Notes under the pieces: generated by a model
Told to the model about the DNA's origin: nothing
What the model saw: the letters and a program-made list of their open reading frames with translations, nothing else
Databases searched by the model: none
Translations under genes and position numbers: made by a program
Assembly: GCA_019100305.1 (NCBI GenBank)
Contig: JAHRHW010000084.1
Span: 1-13,168 of the forward strand
Length of the DNA: 13,168 nucleotides
Direction: 5' to 3'
Source of the DNA: Candidatus Thiodiazotropha taylori
GTDB taxonomy: Bacteria; Pseudomonadota; Gammaproteobacteria; Chromatiales; Chromatiaceae
Shown: piece after piece, positions 6,919-12,750 of the stretch
Layout: every line of letters begins with the position of its first letter
Position numbering within the stretch: the stretch's first letter is position 1

Positions 6919-7314
6919 TTACGCGGTGCGAATCTCTATTTTACGTGGCTTGAACTCCTGGCGTTTGGGGATGCGCAGAGCCAGTACACCGTCTTTCAAG
7001 GTGGCTTCCACCTGCTCTCCATCCAACTCTTTACTCAGAGAGAAGCTACGCTGATAACGGGTGATCTGATTGCCGGCATACCCTTCTTTGGCGCCATTTG
7101 GCAGCGGTAATTCAACTCGACCGTCAATCGAGAGAATCTCGTTATCGATCTGTATGTCCAAGGCCTCTCTGGAGACGCCTGGAATATCCGCCAGTAAGGT
7201 GATGCCCTCTTTGTCCTCGTGAATATCGACTCTTGGGCGTACCGACTGGTAAGAGTTTGCTCTCTTTTCCGCTACTGATTTCTCTTTGGCTACAACTTCT
7301 TGTTGATGACTCAT
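6919..7314 (-). CDS. Hsp20 / alpha-crystallin small heat-shock protein (distal gene)
   Basis: This 131-residue ATP-independent holdase binds unfolding proteins in the cytoplasm and keeps them refoldable. The alpha-crystallin domain spans about residues 26-118: RPRVDIHED, LLADIPGVSREALDIQI, ILSIDGRVE, YQRSFSLSKELDGEQVEATL and the hallmark KDGVLALRIPK (107-117). The C-terminal I-x-I oligomerisation motif is IEI at 126-128. The N-terminal arm is short and charged (EVVAKEKSVAEKRAN), so it belongs with the short-arm members. AGGAG lies 6 bases before the ATG. It sits 20 bases downstream of the second hsp20 gene and must share its promoter. The two proteins differ clearly in arm and loop, so they could co-assemble as partners, like IbpA/IbpB; that pairing is inference. 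Confidence 0.93.
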   Translation of the reverse strand: MSHQQEVVAKEKSVAEKRANSYQSVRPRVDIHEDKEGITLLADIPGVSREALDIQIDNEILSIDGRVELPLPNGAKEGYAGNQITRYQRSFSLSKELDGEQVEATLKDGVLALRIPKRQEFKPRKIEIRTA

Positions 7315-7334
7315 GATGATCTCCTACAATCGGT

Positions 7335-7778
7335 TTACTGTATGGTGATTTGACGGGGTTTTGCCGCTTCACGTCTTGCGATCTTCACGTGGAGAATGCC
7401 TTGCTCATAGCTGGCCTCCACCCGCTCCTGATCCACATCGTCAGGCAGATTGATCTGATAGTGGAACTGACCTTCGAAGCGCTCCTTTTTAACCAGTTTG
7501 GCGCTTTCGCTCTTCTCCAGATCCCGTTGACCGCTGATGGTCATTTGATTTCCCTCGAGTGAAATAGTCACTGCCTTGGAATCGATGCCGGCAACCGGAA
7601 GATAGATATCCACCTGCGATTCGGTGGAGCCAATATGCATTTGTGGCTGCGACGAATGGTTGGATGTTAGATTCCGACTTCTCAGGCCCGCTGCCTGAAA
7701 CAGACGATCCATCTCACTCTCCAACTGCATGAAATTGTCAGTCAGGCTTCGGTCAAAACCGTTTAATCTTGCGAACAT
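7335..7778 (-). CDS. Hsp20 / alpha-crystallin small heat-shock protein (proximal gene)
   Basis: The start is set at ATG 7778 (147 residues): GGGAG lies 8 bases upstream, and a longer frame would run into the sigma-32 promoter at 7817-7845. The N-terminal arm (1-50) is class-A-like with an amphipathic segment, LTDNFMQLESEMDRLFQAAG. The alpha-crystallin domain spans about 51-136: VDIYLPVAGIDSKAVTISLE, MTISGQRD, FEGQFHYQINLPDDVDQERV and EQGILHVKIAR (125-135). The C-terminal I-x-I motif is ITI (144-146). It acts as a stress-inducible holdase and is the first gene of the two-gene operon, read directly from the heat-shock promoter. Confidence 0.93.
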   Translation of the reverse strand: MFARLNGFDRSLTDNFMQLESEMDRLFQAAGLRSRNLTSNHSSQPQMHIGSTESQVDIYLPVAGIDSKAVTISLEGNQMTISGQRDLEKSESAKLVKKERFEGQFHYQINLPDDVDQERVEASYEQGILHVKIARREAAKPRQITIQ

Positions 7779-7816
7779 TGTTAAAACTCCCGGAAACTGT
7801 TTTTGCGTTGATTGAT

Positions 7817-7845
7817 AGATAGGGATGACCTGCAATTTTTTCAAG
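7817..7845 (-). promoter_or_regulatory. Sigma-32 (heat-shock) promoter of the hsp20 pair
   Basis: Reading the minus strand, CTTGAAA (7845-7839) is a perfect sigma-32 -35 element. It is followed after 14 bases by CCCTATCT (7824-7817), close to the -10 consensus CCCCATNT. Transcription would start near 7810, giving a leader of about 32 bases before ATG 7778. Position, spacing and the nature of the genes all agree. Confidence 0.85.
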
Positions 7846-7871
7846 CATCGTCGAAATCAGGGCAAAAAAAC

Positions 7872-7899
7872 TTGACTTGACCGACCGGTCTAATATACT
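7872..7899 (+). promoter_or_regulatory. Promoter of the TetR gene with embedded operator
   Basis: TTGACT (7872-7877) and TATACT (7894-7899) are separated by 16 bases and make a good sigma-70 promoter. The spacer holds the palindromic GACCGACCGGTC (7879-7890), part of the 15-mer CTTGACCGACCGGTC that recurs upstream of tusA. An operator between -35 and -10 is the typical site of TetR autorepression. The predicted transcript start (7905-7907) falls on the ATG of the regulator. Confidence 0.75.
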
Positions 7900-7906
7900 G
7901 AGCCAC

Positions 7907-8509
7907 ATGAGTATCGAGATGGACACCAAAGAGCGGATTCTGGCCACGGCCCGTGAACTGTTTCATGGCCGCAGCTATGCGGATGTGGGTATCAAAGAGA
8001 TCTGCTCGATGGCGAATGTGCAGAAAGGCAGCTTCTACCACTTCTTCCAGTCGAAGCAGGATCTCGCCATGGCGGTGATCGATGATATGGCGGATGACTG
8101 GGCCAACGGTTTCGTTGCCGAAGCTTTCGATGACGACCTGCCCCCCATGGAGCGATTGGACTATATGGTGGATGCGGTCTACTTCTGGCAAAAGGCGGCA
8201 AAAAGCCTGGAGGGACGCATGCCCGGCTGTCTGTTTGGTAATCTGGCCCTGGAGGTTAGCACCCGGGACGAGGTGATACGATCCCGATTGAACGCCATTT
8301 TCGACAAGGCCAGCAGCCGATTCCATCAGGCACTGGAGCAGGCAACGGAACAGGGTGTGATCCCGCCTCTGGATACCAAAGCCACCGCAACCGCCATGCT
8401 GGCCTATCTCGAAGGCGTGATTCTATTGGCTAAAACGCGTAATGATCCTGATGTGGTGAGAAATTTGGGTCCGGCAATCAAAAGTATTCGGATCGAGCGC
8501 AAACACTGA
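7907..8509 (+). CDS. TetR-family transcriptional repressor
   Basis: A longer frame from 7877 would begin inside the promoter, so the start is placed at ATG 7907 (200 residues, MSIEMDTKERIL); ATG 7919 is a possible alternative. The N-terminal helix-turn-helix is typical: RILATARELFHGRSYADVGI, then EICSMANVQKGSFYHFFQSK (31-50) and QDLAMAVID. The ligand-binding part contains MPGCLFGNLALE (106-116), a signature of the NemR/AcuR-like branch whose operators often contain GACCGxCCGGTC; this family link is from memory. Cys108 in GCLFGNL and Cys33 in the DNA-binding domain could sense reactive sulfur or electrophiles, by analogy to the redox cysteine of NemR (inference). Matching operators in its own promoter and ahead of tusA indicate control of itself and the tusA-dsrE2 pair. 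Confidence 0.88.
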   Translation: MSIEMDTKERILATARELFHGRSYADVGIKEICSMANVQKGSFYHFFQSKQDLAMAVIDDMADDWANGFVAEAFDDDLPPMERLDYMVDAVYFWQKAAKSLEGRMPGCLFGNLALEVSTRDEVIRSRLNAIFDKASSRFHQALEQATEQGVIPPLDTKATATAMLAYLEGVILLAKTRNDPDVVRNLGPAIKSIRIERKH

Positions 8510-8537
8510 TTTCGAGGTCTGTTTTTTTGGCCTCACT

Positions 8538-8552
8538 CTTGACCGACCGGTC
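8538..8552 (+). promoter_or_regulatory. TetR-type operator upstream of tusA
   Basis: CTTGACCGACCGGTC is identical over 15 bases to 7876-7890 in the regulator's own promoter. It lies 38 bases before the tusA ATG. TATGAT at 8559-8564 could be a -10 box, but the TTGACC inside the operator is then only 14 bases away, so the -35 is uncertain. A repressor bound here would cover the core promoter. Confidence 0.72.
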
Positions 8553-8590
8553 ATCTTGTATGATTGACAGTAACTTAGAGGAGAGAAGTC

Positions 8591-8821
8591 ATGACTGAAA
8601 ACATACACACCCTGGACACCCGAGGTTTGAGTTGTCCACTGCCCATATTGAAGACAAAAAAGGCTATATCGGCGCTGGCATCCGGAGAGGTGCTGGAGAT
8701 CAAGGCGACGGATCCAGGCTCTGTTAAAGACCTGGACTCTTTTTGCCAACAGACGGGCAATGAAATGATCGCAAGCGAGTCCGTCGAGGACGGCTTCTTT
8801 TTCAGAATTCGCAAGGTTTGA
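8591..8821 (+). CDS. tusA: TusA-family sulfur carrier protein
   Basis: This 76-residue cytoplasmic protein is of normal TusA length. The hallmark is LDTRGLSCPLPILKTKKAI with the persulfide-carrying Cys15 in the C-P-x-P motif, followed by the family's second signature, IKATDPGSVKDLDSFC. TusA accepts sulfane sulfur as a Cys-persulfide and hands it on; in sulfur oxidisers it feeds the Dsr or sHdr pathways and is commonly encoded with dsrE2 and a rhodanese. Here dsrE2 follows after 68 bases, but no rhodanese gene is adjacent. AGGAG at 8579-8583 lies 7 bases before the ATG. The upstream operator suggests repression by the neighbouring TetR protein. Confidence 0.93.
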   Translation: MTENIHTLDTRGLSCPLPILKTKKAISALASGEVLEIKATDPGSVKDLDSFCQQTGNEMIASESVEDGFFFRIRKV

Positions 8822-8889
8822 TCATCTAATCGAAGGTGATTAACCAATCTTTCTGAAGTGTAATTTCCATATGAGTTAGGAGTGGTAAA

Positions 8890-9495
8890 ATGAGTAGTAC
8901 AGCACCTGTTTCCGAACTTTCCAATGAACAGATGAACCAGTGGTTCGACCAGCGCTTTGCCGAAAAGATGGCGGAGCGGGAAGCGAGTCATATCCCCTCG
9001 ATGACCATCATTGCCACCAAAGGCACATTGGATATGGCCTATCCCCCATTCATCCTTGCCTCCACAGCAGCGGCCTTGGGTTGGGATGTATCGATCTTCT
9101 TTACCTTTTACGGCTTGAACCTGCTTAAACAGAATCTCGATCTGAAAGTCAGCCCCCTGGGTAATCCGGCCATGCCGATGAAGCTGCCGGAAGGACCAAC
9201 CTGGATCAAAGGCAAGGAAATTCCGATGCCGAACTCGATCATGACACTGCTGCCAGGATTTGAAAACATGGCCACCGGCATGATGAAAAAGACCATGGAT
9301 CAGAAAGGCATTGCACGCATCGATCAGTTGCGAGATCTGTGTGTCGAGGCCGAGGTCAAGTTGATTGCCTGCCAAATGACAGTGGATCTGTTTGACTATG
9401 GCAAGGAGGATTTTATTCCTGAGATTGAAGAGTGGGTTGGCGCCGCCAGTTTCCTCCCCAGAGCTGCAACGGCTGATGTCAATCTGTTTATTTGA
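8890..9495 (+). CDS. dsrE2: DsrE2-like (DsrE/DsrF-family) sulfurtransferase
   Basis: The 201-residue product matches the DsrE2 subgroup as I know it. Residues 1-35 form a charged helical N-terminus. The DsrE fold follows: SMTIIATKGTLDMAYPPFIL (37-56), STAAALGWDVSIFFTFYGLNLLK (58-80) and the LIACQMTVDLF segment (158-168), in which Cys161 is the expected sulfur-binding residue. Cys151 lies ten residues before it. The insert rich in Pro/Met (NPAMPMKLPEGP and IPMPNSIMTLLPGFENMATG) includes a hydrophobic stretch; DsrE2 proteins can be membrane-associated. The protein exchanges persulfide sulfur with TusA during oxidation of stored or imported sulfur. AGGAG at 8878-8882 lies 7 bases before the ATG. 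A strong hairpin at 9515-9547 closes the unit. Confidence 0.9.
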   Translation: MSSTAPVSELSNEQMNQWFDQRFAEKMAEREASHIPSMTIIATKGTLDMAYPPFILASTAAALGWDVSIFFTFYGLNLLKQNLDLKVSPLGNPAMPMKLPEGPTWIKGKEIPMPNSIMTLLPGFENMATGMMKKTMDQKGIARIDQLRDLCVEAEVKLIACQMTVDLFDYGKEDFIPEIEEWVGAASFLPRAATADVNLFI

Positions 9496-9514
9496 ATATT
9501 GGCTCGATTGACCT

Positions 9515-9547
9515 CTTTATACCCCCCTCGCTCACGAGGGGGTAAAG
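9515..9547. terminator. Strong hairpin between convergent genes
   Basis: CCCCCTCG (9523-9530) pairs with CGAGGGGG (9535-9542) around a 4-base loop, and CTTTA/TAAAG extends it after a small bulge. It lies 20 bases past dsrE2 and between dsrE2 and the convergent Lys/Ser-rich gene. No clear T-run follows on either strand, so it is not a textbook intrinsic terminator; it may act with Rho or protect 3' ends. Confidence 0.55.
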
Positions 9548-9615
9548 AAGACATGCTAGCAGGCTGACTAAAGATTTATGGATAGAACTGTTTCATTACT
9601 GATGTGGTAATTGAT

Positions 9616-10020
9616 TCAGCTCTTACTGGCCTTTTTTTCTTTCTTCTTCTTTTTCTCTTTCTTACTATCTTTTTTCATTTTGTCCGTCACTTTTGCCTTG
9701 CTTTTGGACTGTTTGCTCTTATCGCTGCTGCTCTTCTTGCTTTTGTCCTTCTTGGCACTCTTTGCAGAGTCTTTGCTTGATTTCTGTTTGCTGGTTGTGC
9801 TCGTGCTGCTGCTCTTCTTACCGGATTTGGTTCGACAGTAGGCATTGACCTTGGCACCTGTCTTGGTGGTGTAACTCTTCACCCAACTGCAGTTAGCATT
9901 GCCAGAGCAGGCTGACTTACTCATGCCTTTACAGGCCTTGGCGGCCGAGGCTGTTGGATGAAAAAGTATCAGGCAGGCAATTACTGCCGATAGAAACACG
10001 CCTCTGAACGAAATGGACAT
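9616..10020 (-). CDS. Secreted four-Cys protein with Lys/Ser-rich tail
   Basis: This 134-residue protein has a signal peptide (MSISFRGVFLSAVIACLILF, cleavage after about TASA). A compact domain (28-63) carries four cysteines, CKGMSKSACSGNANCSWV ... YC (Cys30, 38, 44 and 62), spaced to form two disulfides in the periplasm or outside. From residue 64 the sequence is low-complexity Lys/Ser/Thr, becoming almost pure Lys with Glu and Asp near the end, and is histone-H1-like and very basic. I recall the four-Cys domain as a small uncharacterised module in gammaproteobacteria, not a named family. The tail suggests binding to a polyanion such as LPS, extracellular DNA or acidic polysaccharide (inference). 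GGGGAG lies 4-5 bases before the ATG. A TATAAT-type -10 lies at 10053-10058. Confidence 0.78.
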   Translation of the reverse strand: MSISFRGVFLSAVIACLILFHPTASAAKACKGMSKSACSGNANCSWVKSYTTKTGAKVNAYCRTKSGKKSSSTSTTSKQKSSKDSAKSAKKDKSKKSSSDKSKQSKSKAKVTDKMKKDSKKEKKKKKEKKASKS

Positions 10021-10318
10021 AAAGCTCCCCTGTTCTTATTTATTGAAAACCGATTATAGATCAAAGCCTGTTATGCCATTTCCCGGTCGAATGTGAATAT
10101 TTTTAAACAACCTGGTTTGACTGTTCAATGACAGCTATCAGCATTGGCTTTCAACGCATAGGATAACCTAGCGACCTGTAGTCTGTATCAACTGAAGGAA
10201 GTGTTTTTTGCCGGGAGGGAAATGGTGACCAAAGGATGCCCTGTCAGCCATAGTAACGATTGGCTTCCCTTCCAAACCCGAAAGAGTCTTCTAAGAGTTG
10301 TTCTCTTTCAGGTTCTGT
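10021..10318. other. Intergenic region with promoter-like box and hairpin
   Basis: No gene was recognised on either strand. Reading the minus strand, a perfect TATAAT lies at 10058-10053 upstream of the Lys/Ser-rich gene; no matching -35 is evident. At the other end, CCCGAAAGAG (10277-10286) pairs with CTCTTTCAGG (10303-10312, one G-U) in a hairpin just past the stop of the small membrane gene. It has no T-run, so it may mark that transcript's 3' end only weakly. Confidence 0.45.
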
Positions 10319-10549
10319 CTAGTGAATGCAGTCGTTCAGTCTGACGCCGGGAATCAGCGCAATCACGACGGTCATCAGCATAATCACAGGACTGATCAGT
10401 ACCATACCCAGCGCGATCGGTTGGATGAGCAGCAGGTTGACGTCACTCATCATCAGATGAGCCATCACTTCAAGTAACATACCGCCGATCAGGAGAACGC
10501 CAGCTAAAGAGACAAAGCGGCGCAACAGCTTGCAATTGAGAAATGACAT
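10319..10549 (-). CDS. Small two-helix membrane protein, unrecognised
   Basis: The start is set at ATG 10549 because GAGGT (10555-10559) lies 5 bases upstream; this gives 76 residues (MSFLNCKLLRRF...). Two hydrophobic helices are evident, FVSLAGVLLIGGMLLEVMAHLM and a longer LLLIQPIALGMVLISPVIML with MTVVIALI. They are preceded by a basic N-terminus (KLLRR), predicting the N-terminus inside, with the short C-terminal end (PGVRLNDCIH) probably inside too. There are no recognisable motifs. It could be a stress or accessory inner-membrane peptide; no function is assigned. The frame is supported by its start signal and composition only. Confidence 0.55.
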   Translation of the reverse strand: MSFLNCKLLRRFVSLAGVLLIGGMLLEVMAHLMMSDVNLLLIQPIALGMVLISPVIMLMTVVIALIPGVRLNDCIH

Positions 10550-10988
10550 AGTACACCTCACTACTCGCGTATTAGTCACAAAATACATAATGTCGTTTAA
10601 TAATGGCTTTGGCACTGACAATCCTCAATCCACACCAAAACCCAAAAACCAATAAAGTCCCTTTCTATCCTTAGATAACGGCAATATTAATAAGTTCTAA
10701 AGTTTTAAACTAGTAAATATTGCACAAATTCATATTTTTTTACCGGCTGTTCACAAGGAAACACCACCAGTTCATAGTATGTAATTGTTTTTAAGTTACT
10801 TTTTCATATCATCTAATAGTCAGGCAACACCCTCTTCACAAACCTCAGCCAAGCTAATTTCCAGAGAATTCAGGTTTTTAACTCCTATCCAATGGCATTT
10901 CAGGTCATAATCGACTGACTGTATCGGCTGGGCATAAGTATTTGATGGCCTGCAACGAGACTGCACGGCAATTGAATCAGGGGTGAAC
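10550..10988. other. AT-rich intergenic region
   Basis: No gene was seen on either strand. The part 10640-10830 is clearly more AT-rich than its surroundings and contains an inverted repeat, GCAATATT (10681-10688) with AATATTGC (10716-10723). The region must hold the promoters of the divergent small membrane gene and the aminotransferase, but I could not pick convincing -35/-10 pairs. AGGGG at 10979-10983 is the ribosome-binding site of the aminotransferase. Confidence 0.45.
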
Positions 10989-12104
10989 ATGGCAGAATTT
11001 GCACTGGATCCGGCGATTATCTATCTGAACCATGCGGCGGTAGCCCCCTGGCCCCAATCCACGGTTGCCGCAGTAGAGGCGTTCGCCCGGGAAAACGGCA
11101 CCCTGGGCTCACAAAACTATCCCCATTGGCTGGCCAAAGAGAGCGCCCTGCGCGATCTGATGGCAGAACTGATCAACGCGCCGGCTGCAGACGATATCGC
11201 GCTGCTGAAGAGTACTTCCGAGGGGCTCTCCTTTATCGCCTATGGTCTGACCTGGCAGGCGGGTGACAATATCGTGTCCATTGCCCAGGAGTTCCCTTCC
11301 AACCGGATTGTCTGGCAATCCCTGCAGAGCCAGGGTGTGGAAGTCCGCTTACTCGATCTGGCCGACAGTCAGCAGCCGGAGGAGGATCTGCTGGCCCTGT
11401 GTGACAGTCGCACCCGATTACTTTCGGTCAGTTCCATCCAATATGCGAGCGGAACGCGTATGCAGTTGGAACCCTTGGGAGATTACTGTCAGACCAAGGG
11501 TATTGTGTTTGTCGTCGATGCGATTCAGAGCCTTGGGGCCGCGCCCTTCGATGTACAAAGCTGTCAAGCCGATGTGGTGGTTGCCGATGGGCATAAGTGG
11601 ATGCTCGGCCCGGAGGGTCTGGCACTTTTCTACTGCCGGCCCAGGCTCAGAGAGCAGCTCAAACTGAACGAGTTCGGCTGGCATATGGTCGAGGCCGTGG
11701 GGGATTTTGATCAGAGCGAGTGGCAACCGGCCGACTCGGCCCGCCGGTTTGAGTGTGGCAGCCCGAATATGCTGGGTGTCCATGCCCTGCACAGCAGTCT
11801 CTCCCTGTTGTTGAACCTGGGGTTGGATGAGGTTGCAGCAGCCATTCAGCGATTGACCGATTTCACCATTGAACAGGTGGATGCCAATGGCTATAAGCTG
11901 GTCACTCCCAGAGCCTCGGAGCAGCGTGGGGGAATTGTTACATTTATTCTGCCTGATCAGGATAATCAGTTAATTTATCAATCACTTATGAAGAAGGGAG
12001 TGATGTGCGCCTACCGTGGTGGCGGAATCCGTTTTTCACCCCATTTTTATAACACTGAAGAGCAGATCGCGACAGCGTTTGAACAGCTCAAAGCGTTATA
12101 TTAA
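10989..12104 (+). CDS. Class V aminotransferase, cysteine-desulfurase-like
   Basis: The start is placed at ATG 10989 (371 residues) because AGGGG lies 5 bases upstream; an in-frame GTG at 10983 falls inside that ribosome-binding site. The class V PLP fold is clear: YLNHAAVAPWP near the N-terminus, the phosphate/PLP region KSTSEGLSFIAYGL, the Asp177-x-x-Gln180 pair (VVDAIQSLGA), the Schiff-base lysine Lys203 in ADGHKWMLGPEGLALFY, and the C-terminal GIRFSPHFYNTEEQI. Family members include SufS-type cysteine desulfurases, isopenicillin-N-epimerase-like enzymes and selenocysteine lyases. Cys340 in GVMCAYRGGG falls near the position of the SufS catalytic Cys (HCAQP), but the loop is shorter, so desulfurase activity is possible, not shown. 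It appears to be transcribed alone, 180 bases before the sulfur-globule-type gene. Confidence 0.85.
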   Translation: MAEFALDPAIIYLNHAAVAPWPQSTVAAVEAFARENGTLGSQNYPHWLAKESALRDLMAELINAPAADDIALLKSTSEGLSFIAYGLTWQAGDNIVSIAQEFPSNRIVWQSLQSQGVEVRLLDLADSQQPEEDLLALCDSRTRLLSVSSIQYASGTRMQLEPLGDYCQTKGIVFVVDAIQSLGAAPFDVQSCQADVVVADGHKWMLGPEGLALFYCRPRLREQLKLNEFGWHMVEAVGDFDQSEWQPADSARRFECGSPNMLGVHALHSSLSLLLNLGLDEVAAAIQRLTDFTIEQVDANGYKLVTPRASEQRGGIVTFILPDQDNQLIYQSLMKKGVMCAYRGGGIRFSPHFYNTEEQIATAFEQLKALY

Positions 12105-12118
12105 TAGTCGGTAATTTT

Positions 12119-12159
12119 ATGATTTAGATCAACCATTTTTTCTCACTCTGGCATATAGT
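12119..12159 (+). promoter_or_regulatory. Candidate FNR-type site and -10 box for the globule gene
   Basis: ATGAT-TTAG-ATCAA at 12119-12132 matches the FNR consensus TTGAT-N4-ATCAA in nine of ten bases. TATAGT at 12154-12159 is a plausible -10, giving a start near 12166-12167. The site would then be centred at about -41, the class II activator position, and as expected no good -35 is visible. The remaining leader is about 118 bases. Confidence 0.55.
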
Positions 12160-12284
12160 ATTAATCAGGTTCAAGGATGTACCGCGAAGGTAGTGAACCA
12201 TTCAACCAACGAAAAAGATATGTTGGGAATCGACGGCCCGTTCTTCCCAAACACAGTAGATGAGAAACGAAGGAGAGAATCGCC

Positions 12285-12608
12285 ATGAAAAAAACCTTAA
12301 AAACCGCTTTGATTGCAGCTGCTGCCGGTTCTGCACTGCTTGCCACTCTGCCTGCCCAGGCTTTCTGGGGACCTTTTGATTGGTTTGATGATGATGATTG
12401 GTATGGCCCAGGTCCTTGGGGATATCCTGGCTACTATGGCTACCCCGGCTATGGCTATGGCTATCCCGGCTACGGCTATGGCTATCCCGGATATGGTTAT
12501 GGCTATCCTGGCTACGGCTATGGCTATCCCGGCTATGGTTATGGCTATCCTTACGCTGCACCGGCTGCACCGGCTGCCCCGGCGGCGCCCGCAGCACCAG
12601 CCGAATAA
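12285..12608 (+). CDS. Sulfur-globule-envelope-type Gly/Tyr/Pro repeat protein
   Basis: This 107-residue protein has a signal peptide (MKKTLKTALIAAAAGSALLA, cleavage after PAQA at 26), an acidic-aromatic entry (FWGPFDWFDDDDWYGPGPWG), then five exact copies of the heptad PGYGYGY (residues 54-88) and an (AAP)n tail ending in Glu. The size, secretion signal and Gly/Tyr richness match the small Sgp proteins that form the periplasmic envelope of sulfur globules in purple sulfur bacteria and thiotrophic symbionts. Tyr/Gly-repeat proteins can serve other structural roles, so the call leans partly on the sulfur genes nearby. AAGGAGA at 12270-12276 lies 8 bases before the ATG, a strong site fitting an abundant protein, and a strong terminator follows, making a single-gene unit. 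Codons vary between GGC/GGT/GGA and TAT/TAC across repeats. Confidence 0.75.
   Translation: MKKTLKTALIAAAAGSALLATLPAQAFWGPFDWFDDDDWYGPGPWGYPGYYGYPGYGYGYPGYGYGYPGYGYGYPGYGYGYPGYGYGYPYAAPAAPAAPAAPAAPAE
12444..12548 (+). repeat. Five tandem 21-base coding repeats
   Basis: Units at 12444-12464, 12465-12485, 12486-12506, 12507-12527 and 12528-12548 each encode PGYGYGY. They differ only at synonymous positions (for example ccc/cct, tat/tac, ggc/gga/ggt), so the protein repeat is exact while the DNA has drifted. An imperfect unit (PGYYGY) precedes the array. Confidence 0.9.
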
Positions 12609-12630
12609 TAAGATCGATCAGCCTTACTTA

Positions 12631-12655
12631 CCCCGCCATTTTGGCGGGGTTTTTT
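12631..12655 (+). terminator. Intrinsic terminator of the sulfur-globule-type gene
   Basis: CCCCGCCA (12631-12638) pairs perfectly with TGGCGGGG (12642-12649) around a 3-base loop and is followed by six T (12650-12655). It lies 22 bases past the stop codon and separates this gene from hypE. Confidence 0.93.
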
Positions 12656-12750
12656 CACCGCACTTTGCTCAAATCCGAAAAACAATTTAAGGTTCCCCCT
12701 ATCCCCTTCCCCGGACCGAGTTCCGACAATCTGCATTCTGGCTTGACCCT

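Noticed and set aside
7877..7906. Upstream TetR start at 7877
   Set aside because: This start lies between the -35 and -10 boxes and inside the operator, so it would not be transcribed from the visible promoter.
8575..9375. Minus-strand frame of 266 codons over tusA and dsrE2
   Set aside because: Both plus-strand genes are clearly recognised with good ribosome-binding sites; the antisense frame has no family features.
9515..9547. Textbook rho-independent terminator after dsrE2
   Set aside because: The hairpin is strong, but no T-run follows on either strand, so it is kept only as a terminator-like hairpin.
9611..9841. Plus-strand Leu/Phe/Ser-rich frame
   Set aside because: It is the complement of the Lys/Ser codons of the secreted protein; the apparent membrane-protein composition is an artefact of antisense reading.
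12148..12165. Sigma-54 promoter suggested by CTGGCA upstream of the globule-type gene
   Set aside because: The required GC element about 10 bases downstream (TTGCA type) is missing; TATAGT with an FNR-type site explains the region better.
12444..12548. Possible CRISPR-like or minisatellite array
   Set aside because: Units are contiguous, in frame and encode an exact heptad with synonymous drift; there are no spacers.
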